This document shows, one piece after another, positions 1-4,769 of a stretch of 7,023 bases of DNA. The number at the start of each line of letters is the position of its first letter. The stretch's first letter is position 1. Source of the stretch: DATENM01 sp045807765 (GTDB taxonomy: Bacteria > Acidobacteriota > Blastocatellia > UBA7656); the NCBI GenBank assembly GCA_045807765.1, contig JBJMGU010000269.1:1-7023 (forward strand), read 5' to 3'. The notes beneath the pieces were generated by a model that made no database searches, was not told the origin of the DNA, and saw only the letters and a list, made by a program, of their open reading frames with translations. The position numbers and the translations under genes are program-made.

Positions 1-222
1 GGGAGTACGCTGCATGAGAATCGGATACTTCTGCGATCGGTCTTTAGGGATGTAAATGGACGTGAAGAGTTTGACGCCGTCGCGCATCGTGATTTGCGCT
101 TCTGTCTTGGTGTAACCGGCTTTGACCTCGTCGGCGCTCGGCGGTTGTGCGAAGGCATGTATCGTTAAATGGAGGAGCGGCACAATGACGAAGAGCCGCG
201 CAAGAATTCTCATCCGTCGCAT
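1..222 (-). CDS. CocE/NonD-type hydrolase (X-Pro dipeptidyl-peptidase S15-like), N-terminal part only
   Basis: This is a 74-codon 5' fragment, open to the left edge, so the stop and the catalytic residues lie outside the window. It starts at the ATG at 222-220, which has AGGAG at 235-231 and an 8-base spacer; the in-frame ATG at 213-211 is less well placed. Residues 1-26 form a Sec signal peptide: basic MRRMR, a hydrophobic core (about 8-22) and a likely cleavage after AFA before QPP. The mature start carries a beta-strand pattern typical of the family opening: ITMRDGVKLFTSIYIPKD (44-61), then YPILMQRTP (66-74). In the family, this precedes an alpha/beta-hydrolase Ser-Asp-His domain acting on acyl or peptide bonds, such as X-Pro peptidase, cocaine esterase or glutaryl-7-ACA acylase. 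The substrate cannot be told. It is the last visible gene of the leftward cluster, 105 bases after the SIMPL gene. Family call fairly sure, specificity unknown. Confidence 0.8.
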   Translation of the reverse strand, partial: MRRMRILARLFVIVPLLHLTIHAFAQPPSADEVKAGYTKTEAQITMRDGVKLFTSIYIPKDRSQKYPILMQRTP

Positions 223-327
223 CGATTTTTCTCCTGGGAATAGCCGCAGGTTATCTGGTTCAGGTGAGTCACCGATAGAATCGCCCTGGTCATTGCCTCT
301 CAGCTTTTGAAGTGAGCCGGCACCGAT
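223..327 (-). promoter_or_regulatory. Candidate structured leader with TPP-aptamer-like (thi-box) motifs, unproven
   Basis: This 105-base gap precedes the hydrolase start codon. Read on the minus strand it holds, in order: GGTGC (324-320), GCTGAGA (304-298), TGACC (292-288), CACCTGA (266-260), four bases, GATAA (255-251) and GCGG (247-244). The hydrolase Shine-Dalgarno site follows at 235-231. The TPP riboswitch has GGGGUGC, GCUGAGA, ACCC, then CACCUGA or AACCUGA, four bases, GAUAA, and a closing GCG in the same order. The GGT/ACC and GC/GC pairings of helices P2/P3 can form, as can CAG/CTG around the GATAA loop. Against it: the usual AGGGA and a clear P1 helix are missing, about 20 extra bases (with a CGAT-TCT-ATCG hairpin) sit between TGACC and CACCTGA, and the downstream gene has no known thiamine link. 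It may be a decayed or divergent aptamer, or coincidence. Confidence 0.25.
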
Positions 328-1242
328 TTACTTCTTCGGCGGTTCGATCTCGTACTTCACCTTGAGATAAAGCGTGAACTGTACGACCGGCTCGATGACG
401 ACCGGGTTGACGACCGCGTCGAAGCCGTCGGCGCTCATCGGGTTGAAAAAGAAGGTGCGGCTCTTGCGGGCGCTCTGCACGGTGTAGCGCTCACGGTAGA
501 AGTCAGGGCTGACATCATCAGATTCATAGGCCGTGTAGGAGTCGTACATCTGGGTCGGAAAGTAGATGCTGTGGCGCTCGGCGTAGACCTGCGCCGGCGG
601 TTGAAGCTGAATGGCGAGCAGACGCTCATAGCGCGCCGCCTTCTGCTTGACGACGCGCGCCGCCTCTTCCATTAAACGGTTTTGTACGCTGGCCGTGTCG
701 TGGACGAGGTAATCCACTTTAATCAGATCGAAGATGTTCGAGTGCGACGCCGCGATCACCAGACGGTCGAGCAACAGCTTGTCTTTGTAATGGATGGCGA
801 CGTTCTTCTTCAGCTCGAAGCCCGAAAGCCGCTGTCTGGCGACCGAGCCGCTCACCTGGTACGAGTAGATTTTGTTCTGCGCCGCGAAATCAACATAGAC
901 ATCCTCTTTGCCGACGCCGAGCCGTTGCAGCTCGGTGATGAAACCGCCGACCGTCGTGTCCATCTGCTGGTTACATTCGGGCACCGTCACGCATTCCTGG
1001 TTGACGCCGAAGATGGCGACGTATTCGTCGGCTTTGACGTTCATCAAGACGCTGGCTTCGACAAACATCGTGGTCGCAGAGGGCGGCGCTTCGGTCGGCG
1101 CGACGACGCGTTTGTTGCGCTCGTTCTGTTCGGCGCGCCCCTGGCCGCCTTGCTGCGAATAGGCGACGTTGCCGCTCGCCTGCGCGTAGCAAGCCGCAGC
1201 GCTGCCGATCATCATCATCGCAATCAGAAAAATCTGGCGCAT
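328..1242 (-). CDS. Secreted SIMPL-domain (DUF541/YggE-like) protein
   Basis: This 304-residue protein belongs to the SIMPL family, whose members are periplasmic or outer-surface proteins. E. coli YggE and BP26 are known relatives; the biochemical role is poorly defined (oxidative stress, channel-like oligomers). Start chosen: ATG 1242-1240, with AAGGGGTG upstream. Residues 1-20 form a signal peptide (MRQIFLIAMMMIGSAAACYA), with probable cleavage before QAS. Residues 21-55 are polar and low in complexity. The SIMPL core runs from about 58 to 297: VEASVLMNVKADEYVAIFGV at 61-80, VYVDFAAQNKIYSYQVSG at 115-132, GFELKKNVAIHYKD at 141-154 and a final strand QFTLYLKVKYEI at 288-299. A tyrosine-rich insert (220-242) and an NPMSADGFDAVVNP segment (267-280) resemble the acidobacterial branch as I remember it. 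Cys84 and Cys90 may form a disulfide. It lies 23 bases after its upstream neighbour, probably in the same transcript. Family call good, function inferred only by family. Confidence 0.82.
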   Translation of the reverse strand: MRQIFLIAMMMIGSAAACYAQASGNVAYSQQGGQGRAEQNERNKRVVAPTEAPPSATTMFVEASVLMNVKADEYVAIFGVNQECVTVPECNQQMDTTVGGFITELQRLGVGKEDVYVDFAAQNKIYSYQVSGSVARQRLSGFELKKNVAIHYKDKLLLDRLVIAASHSNIFDLIKVDYLVHDTASVQNRLMEEAARVVKQKAARYERLLAIQLQPPAQVYAERHSIYFPTQMYDSYTAYESDDVSPDFYRERYTVQSARKSRTFFFNPMSADGFDAVVNPVVIEPVVQFTLYLKVKYEIEPPKK

Positions 1243-1265
1243 CGCTCACCCCTTTCGATCAGAAT

Positions 1266-1820
1266 CTAGTGCAACACATCGCCGACGGTCGGGTCTTTGA
1301 CATAGCGGCCCAGTTGCAGCGAGCGGATCACTTCAGTCCAAACCGCCGCCAGCCGCGCCGCGTCTTCGGGCCAGTATTCGAATGTAATTAGCGCCTGGAT
1401 AAGCGAGCCGCGGGCGATGCACAGCCGCGTATAGGCCAGCCGCTTCAACACAGGATCAATGAAGGTGTAATCGGCCCAGGCGACTTCCAGGTCATCGTGC
1501 TGTTTGTGGGTGATCTCGCCTTCGCGCTTCGGTTCTCTTTCATCGCCGTTCAAAGCGACGTTGATTAAGTCTGAGAGCGGCAGGCTGCTCCAATCCACCT
1601 GCGGCGGCAGGCGCAAGTAAGAGCAGGCGAGCCGGCAGTTGTCGTCCGGCGGTTTGACATCATAGAACTTGATCGAATCAGAGTCCGGCTCGATGACCCA
1701 ACCTTCGGGAATGTTGAAACGCACCGCGCCGCGGTCGGCAACAAAGATGCGATAACCGTTGGGGGCGCGCCAAGTGTGATTCTCCTTGAGCTTTAGCTCG
1801 TCCTTCACCCAATCCGTCAT
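1266..1820 (-). CDS. Conserved hypothetical protein, possible PsbP/Mog1-like fold
   Basis: This 184-residue protein is not one I can name. It has no signal peptide or membrane segment, so it is probably cytoplasmic. Visible features are a strand-turn pattern GYRIFVADRGAVRFNIPEGW (22-41), common at the start of PsbP/Mog1/DcrB-type domains, and a final helix ending in AAVWTEVIRSLQLG (158-171), a closing pattern I also associate with that fold. Between them lies an alternating strand/helix region with Cys62, Cys66 and Cys134, and an acidic/basic loop at 92-110. The fold call is inference from pattern only. ATG 1820-1818 is preceded by AGGAG (9-base spacer) and by GAAGG directly next to the ATG. 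It begins 15 bases after the ridA stop and ends 23 bases before the SIMPL gene, so co-transcription is likely. Reality of the gene is well supported by context and codon pattern, but the function is unknown. Confidence 0.75.
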   Translation of the reverse strand: MTDWVKDELKLKENHTWRAPNGYRIFVADRGAVRFNIPEGWVIEPDSDSIKFYDVKPPDDNCRLACSYLRLPPQVDWSSLPLSDLINVALNGDEREPKREGEITHKQHDDLEVAWADYTFIDPVLKRLAYTRLCIARGSLIQALITFEYWPEDAARLAAVWTEVIRSLQLGRYVKDPTVGDVLH

Positions 1821-1835
1821 CCTTCACTGCTCCTG

Positions 1836-2219
1836 TCAATCGCCCGGCGCGGCGATGGCTTCGATCTCGATCTGAAAGCCGTAGTGCAGATCTTTGACAG
1901 GCACGACGGCGCGTGCCGGGCGATGCTCGCCCATCAGCCGCGCATAGACTTGATTGACCGCGCCCCAGAGATCGATGTCCGAAATGTAGATCGTGACTTT
2001 CAACAGCCGGCTCAGATCGCTGCCGGCGGCTCGCAGGATGGCGGCGACGTTGGCCATCGCCTGCTCGGTCTGCGCCTCGATGGAATCAAGCACGCGCTCG
2101 CCGTTCGGCTTGATGGCCAATTGCCCGGCGACAAACACCAGTCCGTTGTAGACGACCGCCTGCGAGTAATGCCCGCCGGGTGCCGGCGCGCCTTCGGTCA
2201 ACACCGATTTAATCTCCAT
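1836..2219 (-). CDS. ridA: RidA/YjgF/UK114 family protein (2-iminobutanoate/2-iminopropanoate deaminase type)
   Basis: At 127 residues this is the normal length for the trimeric RidA family, which hydrolyses reactive enamine/imine intermediates released by PLP enzymes such as threonine dehydratase and so protects PLP enzymes in the cytosol. Motifs seen: APAPGGHYSQAVV (11-23), with Tyr18 matching E. coli Tyr17; VFVAGQL (28-34); a helix 49-66; VTIYISD (75-81); Asn89, matching the conserved Asn; and PARAVVPVKDL (101-111), in which Arg103 matches the substrate-carboxylate Arg105 of E. coli RidA. The closing IEIEAIA (117-123) carries Glu118 at the Glu120 position. The arginine argues for the deaminase branch. 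Ala31 replaces the Ser30 seen in E. coli and Val105 replaces Cys107; both vary within the family. A strong AAGGAGG (9-base spacer) fixes the start. It is the first gene of the leftward cluster. Confidence 0.93.
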   Translation of the reverse strand: MEIKSVLTEGAPAPGGHYSQAVVYNGLVFVAGQLAIKPNGERVLDSIEAQTEQAMANVAAILRAAGSDLSRLLKVTIYISDIDLWGAVNQVYARLMGEHRPARAVVPVKDLHYGFQIEIEAIAAPGD

Positions 2220-2228
2220 TTCGGCTGC

Positions 2229-2235
2229 CCTCCTT
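2229..2235 (-). promoter_or_regulatory. Strong ribosome binding site of ridA
   Basis: On the minus strand, AAGGAGG lies 9 bases before the ridA ATG. It is the strongest Shine-Dalgarno match in the window and fixes the start. Confidence 0.8.
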
Positions 2236-2243
2236 CGCGCCGC

Positions 2244-2249
2244 ATTCTA
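2244..2249 (-). promoter_or_regulatory. Candidate -10 element for the leftward cluster
   Basis: On the minus strand, TAGAAT (one mismatch to TATAAT) lies 25 bases upstream of the ridA ATG. It would place transcription start near 2237, just before the strong Shine-Dalgarno site, giving a leader of about 18 bases. I see no good -35 hexamer at 16-18 bases upstream, where the sequence is T-rich. Weak support. Confidence 0.35.
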
Positions 2250-2385
2250 TCGCAAAGCAAAAGAAGAAACCACAGCTTCAGAACTGCTGCATGACGAATC
2301 GCAGAAAGGCAGGCAAAGTGCCGCGCCGCACTATCTCTTCAGTGAAAGATGAGCAGCGGGCGTATTCGTTCTCGATTCCTTGCTG

Positions 2386-2394
2386 TGTTAAAAT
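2386..2394 (+). promoter_or_regulatory. Candidate extended -10 promoter for the rightward cluster
   Basis: TGTTAAAAT combines a TGN extension with TAAAAT (one mismatch to TATAAT). The best -35 at an 18-base spacer is TTCGTT (2365-2370), which is poor. Initiation would fall near 2401 and give a leader of about 105 bases before the cytochrome ATG at 2506. A second AT-rich box, TTATAAG (2416-2422), is an alternative without a well-spaced -35. Inference only. Confidence 0.3.
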
Positions 2395-2492
2395 GGTTGG
2401 CGATTGAAGCCGTCATTATAAGGGCAAGCAATCCGGGATTCAAAATCGCGACCGCGCTGGGAACCACATCGAATTTCGCCGGTGGCGCGGCT

Positions 2493-2496
2493 GGAG
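2493..2496 (+). promoter_or_regulatory. Ribosome binding site that decides the cytochrome start
   Basis: GGAG lies 9 bases before the ATG at 2506. It favours that ATG over the in-frame GTG at 2482, which has no Shine-Dalgarno match. The GTG would also put eight extra residues ahead of the basic MKKE that normally opens a membrane anchor. Confidence 0.6.
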
Positions 2497-2505
2497 CAGA
2501 CCGCA

Positions 2506-3114
2506 ATGAAGAAAGAATTCGTCGGCTATGGCTTGATCGGCATTGTGGCCGGGCTGGTCATTGGCTTCTTTGTCGGCAATGCCATGTATCCGGGCACCAG
2601 CGCTTCGCAGCAGAACGTCGCCGCGAACGGGGGCAATCTGTCGGTCAACGGCGGCCCGAATCAGCAACTGCCGCCGAATCACCCGACCATCGAGCCGGGC
2701 AAGACCGTGCCCGCCGGGCCGCTGCCGCCGGGTGCGAGCGATGCGCCAGCGGGCGAAACACCTGCCGCGGCTCCCGGCGCAAGCGTCGGCGCAACCAGCG
2801 TGTCGCTGCCGTCGCTCGACCCGCTGCCTGCCGGCAACAAAGAAGAGCGCACCGAGCAAAAGTATAAAAACATCCAGATGCTTAAAGGGCTGCCCGCCGA
2901 ACGCTTGATGAAGATCATGTTCGCTTTCAAAGATTCGCTCGGCGTTGACTGCACCTTCTGTCACATCAAAGACCAGTTCGAGAAAGACGACAAGCCCGAG
3001 AAGCAGACGGCGCGCAAGATGATCGCTCTGGTCAGGGACGCCAACGCCAAGATCGGCGCGGCGCGCGTCAGTTGTTACACCTGCCATCGCGGCCAGCAGC
3101 GACCAGTGCAATGA
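2506..3114 (+). CDS. Membrane-anchored di-heme cytochrome c, reaction-centre cytochrome subunit-like
   Basis: The protein has 202 residues from ATG 2506. Residues 1-5 are basic and 6-27 form one transmembrane helix without a clear cleavage site, so it is probably an uncleaved anchor with the C-terminus in the periplasm. Residues 30-112 are a long Pro/Gly/Ala/Asn-rich linker. The heme domain (about 117-200) has two CXXCH sites, CTFCH (149-153) and CYTCH (190-194). Each follows a helix carrying Met (Met135 or Met138; Met172), as in the CytoC_RC family, where Met is the sixth iron ligand. The pattern KNIQMLKGLP...LMKIMFAFKDSLGVDC...ARKM...CYTCHRG resembles c-type cytochromes common in Acidobacteriota. 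Photosynthetic RC subunits carry four hemes; this has two, so it is more likely a respiratory or periplasmic electron carrier than part of a reaction centre. Partner unknown. It overlaps the next gene by 4 bases. Confidence 0.88.
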   Translation: MKKEFVGYGLIGIVAGLVIGFFVGNAMYPGTSASQQNVAANGGNLSVNGGPNQQLPPNHPTIEPGKTVPAGPLPPGASDAPAGETPAAAPGASVGATSVSLPSLDPLPAGNKEERTEQKYKNIQMLKGLPAERLMKIMFAFKDSLGVDCTFCHIKDQFEKDDKPEKQTARKMIALVRDANAKIGAARVSCYTCHRGQQRPVQ

Positions 3115-3692
3115 GCGATGAGACACAAACCAGGACGGATCGCCGGCTTGTGGCGCTCGAAACCGGCATCGGTGACATGCCTTTCGGTCGCGCCGAATAT
3201 CTTAACGCCGACGAAGAAGCTGCCAAGCGCGAGGCTTTGCGCTTATTCCAGGCGGCTTACGAAGCGCAGATGCGCGGCGAGCTGGACGAGGCTGCTGATC
3301 TTTACAGGCAATCGCTTGCGGCGCGCCCGACTGCCGAGGCGCATACGTTCCTGGGATGGACCTACAGTTTCATGGGGCTGACTGACGAAGCGATTGCCGA
3401 ATGCCATCGGGCGATTGAGGTTGACCCCGACTTCGGAAATCCGTATAACGACATCGGCGCTTACCTGATTGAGAGAGGCGACCTGAGAGGGGCGCTGCCC
3501 TGGTTGCGGCGCGCGCTCACGGCGCCACGTTATGAAGCCAGCTTTTATCCGCATTTCAATCTCGGTCGCGTCTATGAAGCCGAGCGCCGCTATTACGACG
3601 CGCTCGATCATTATCAGGCGGCGCTCGCGTTGAATCCGCAATATGTGCTTGCGGCACGCGCCCTCAGACGATTGCAGAGCAAGCTGAATTGA
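3111..3692 (+). CDS. Tetratricopeptide repeat (TPR) protein
   Basis: This 193-residue protein starts at ATG 3111, whose ATGA overlaps the cytochrome stop. There is no Shine-Dalgarno site of note, so translational coupling is the likely mode of initiation. An alternative in-frame ATG at 3177 would give MPFGRAEYL and remove 22 weakly structured residues. Residues 37-183 form about four TPR units: AYEAQMRGELDEAADLYRQS (49-68); AHTFLGWTYSFMGLTDEAIA (77-96) with IEVDPDFGNPYNDIGAYL (102-119); RGDLRGALPWLRRAL (122-136); and FNLGRVYEAERRYYDALDHY (149-168) ending LALNPQYV (172-179). TPRs bind protein partners. No signal peptide is visible, so it should be cytoplasmic, on the opposite side from the cytochrome heme domain. 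The segment AHTFLGWTYSFMG...AIAECHRAIEVDP feels like a conserved family rather than generic TPR. Partner and role are unknown. Confidence 0.87.
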   Translation: MSDETQTRTDRRLVALETGIGDMPFGRAEYLNADEEAAKREALRLFQAAYEAQMRGELDEAADLYRQSLAARPTAEAHTFLGWTYSFMGLTDEAIAECHRAIEVDPDFGNPYNDIGAYLIERGDLRGALPWLRRALTAPRYEASFYPHFNLGRVYEAERRYYDALDHYQAALALNPQYVLAARALRRLQSKLN

Positions 3693-3702
3693 AGAGGCTG
3701 AA

Positions 3703-4086
3703 ATGAGCAGTGACGATTTCGAGCGGCGAATCAACAACAAGATTGAGACCATCGTCGAGACGCAGGCGAACCTTCAGGAAGCGATAGCCGAGCTCATCAA
3801 AGCGGGGCGCATCCAGGATGCGCGCAGCAAAGAAAATGGCAAACAGATCGCCGCGCTGATGGAGGTGGTCCGCCTCCAGAGCGAGGTGGCCCGCAGTCAT
3901 GATGAGCGGCTTGACCACCATAATGAGCGGCTTGATCGGATCGACAAGCAGCAAGAAGAAAACAGCAAGGAGATTGCCGCGCTCATCGAGCAACGCAAAG
4001 AGACGCGAGAGGATATGAAGCAGATGCAAGACGCCATCAACGCGCTTATCCGCATTGTCGAAGGGCATATTTCTAATCATCCATAG
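3703..4086 (+). CDS. Small coiled-coil protein with internal repeats
   Basis: This 127-residue protein has no recognised family. It starts at ATG 3703, preceded by GAGG with a short spacer, 10 bases after the TPR stop. Almost the whole length (5-120) is predicted-looking amphipathic helix with heptad spacing and many Glu, Lys, Arg, Gln and Asp, and no Pro, Cys or Trp before the final residue. Two 12-residue segments, KENGKQIAALME (43-54) and EENSKEIAALIE (85-96), repeat exactly 42 residues (six heptads) apart. Between them a 7-residue unit, HDERLDH / HNERLDR (66-79), is tandemly duplicated. There is no signal peptide or membrane segment, so it is probably a soluble oligomeric coiled coil. Similar short coiled-coil proteins occur widely in Acidobacteriota and cyanobacteria without assigned function. 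The gene is supported by its Shine-Dalgarno site, position and clear residue periodicity. Confidence 0.75.
   Translation: MSSDDFERRINNKIETIVETQANLQEAIAELIKAGRIQDARSKENGKQIAALMEVVRLQSEVARSHDERLDHHNERLDRIDKQQEENSKEIAALIEQRKETREDMKQMQDAINALIRIVEGHISNHP
3898..3939 (+). repeat. Two tandem 21-base units encoding a heptad
   Basis: Units at 3898-3918 and 3919-3939 share the core ATGAGCGGCTTGA and match at most positions. Each is one heptad (7 codons) long, so duplication adds two helical turns without breaking the coiled coil. Confidence 0.7.
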
Positions 4087-4118
4087 AGCAGCGGACGGCG
4101 GCAGAATAGGGAGAACGA

Positions 4119-4736
4119 ATGGACATATTGAATCACCGAGGCGGCTGGATCGAAGTGATCGCCGGCGGTATGTTCAGTGGCAAAAGCGAAGAGTTGATCC
4201 GCCGCGTGCGCCGCGCCGAGATCGCCCGCCAGCGCACACAAATATTCAAGCCGGCAATCGATAACCGCTTCGATGCCAAGCGCATCATCTCGCGCGACAA
4301 CCGCGGCATCGATGCAATCGCCGTCGCTAACACCGCCGAGCTGCGCGCCAACCTCGTCATTGGCGTCAAGGTCGTCGGCATTGACGAAGTACAGTTTTTC
4401 GACGACCCCATCGTAGACCTTGGCATGGAACTGGCCGATGCCGGTATTCGCGTCATCGCCGCCGGGCTGGATCAGGATTACATGCGCCGCCCGTTCGGTC
4501 CCATGCCGGCGCTGCTGTCGGTGGCCGAATATGTCGCCAAGATGCATGCGGTCTGCGTGCGTTGCGGCGGCCCGGCGCATTATTCGCAGCGCGTTTCGGG
4601 CGGCAATTCGCAGATCGAAGTTGGCGACATCTCTTACGAGGCGCGCTGCCGCGTCTGCTTCGAGCCTTACATCGCCAAGCCGACGCCGGAGAAGAAAGAC
4701 GACGCCTTCCAGCACCAGAGCGACGCGATTCAATAA
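4119..4736 (+). CDS. tdk: Thymidine kinase, type II (TK1-like)
   Basis: This 205-residue protein, close to the family norm, phosphorylates thymidine to dTMP with ATP in the pyrimidine salvage pathway. Seen in order: the P-loop GGMFSGKS (16-23); the DNR region (48-50); Walker B and catalytic VVGIDEVQFFD (85-95), with Glu90 as the probable base; GLDQDYMRRPFGP (116-128); the structural zinc site built from Cys146, Cys149, Cys177 and Cys180 (CVRC and CRVC); and the lasso loop GGNSQIEVGDISYEARC (161-177), with Tyr173 next to the thymidine pocket. All key residues are present, so it should be active. ATG 4119 has GGGAG with a short spacer. It lies 32 bases after the coiled-coil gene and 33 before the M20 gene. 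The C-terminal tail (187-205) is charged and variable, as usual. End-product inhibition by dTTP is known for the family. Confidence 0.95.
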   Translation: MDILNHRGGWIEVIAGGMFSGKSEELIRRVRRAEIARQRTQIFKPAIDNRFDAKRIISRDNRGIDAIAVANTAELRANLVIGVKVVGIDEVQFFDDPIVDLGMELADAGIRVIAAGLDQDYMRRPFGPMPALLSVAEYVAKMHAVCVRCGGPAHYSQRVSGGNSQIEVGDISYEARCRVCFEPYIAKPTPEKKDDAFQHQSDAIQ

Positions 4737-4769
4737 AGCCCGCGCCGCGCGCCCGCTGATCATCACATT

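Larger units (their letters stand above)
2220..2505. other. Divergent intergenic region between ridA and the cytochrome gene
   Basis: This 286-base gap separates the two divergent clusters and should carry both promoters. The left end holds the ridA Shine-Dalgarno site and a candidate -10 box; the middle (2381-2394) holds a candidate extended -10 box pointing right. I see no tRNA, obvious terminator, long inverted repeat or convincing small coding region. Open frames crossing it lack start signals and coding support. Confidence 0.6.

Noticed and set aside
122..310. 62-residue open frame on the plus strand at the left end
   Set aside because: It overlaps the signal-peptide start of the leftward hydrolase and the candidate leader; composition is non-natural and there is no start signal.
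682..1269. 195-residue open frame on the plus strand
   Set aside because: Complementary to the SIMPL gene, rich in Arg/Asp/Val, no Shine-Dalgarno site or domain.
1884..2294. 136-residue open frame on the plus strand
   Set aside because: Complementary to ridA, which has clear family motifs and a strong ribosome binding site.
2349..2867. 172-residue open frame on the plus strand through the intergenic gap
   Set aside because: It runs out of frame into the cytochrome gene and becomes Arg/Ala-rich shadow sequence; no Shine-Dalgarno site.
2440..3126. 228-residue open frame on the minus strand opposite the cytochrome gene
   Set aside because: Antisense to a gene with two CXXCH sites; composition is that of a shadow frame.
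4737..4769. GC-rich run after tdk considered as a terminator
   Set aside because: No stable stem followed by a T run can be drawn; the gap is short and the next gene is in the same direction.
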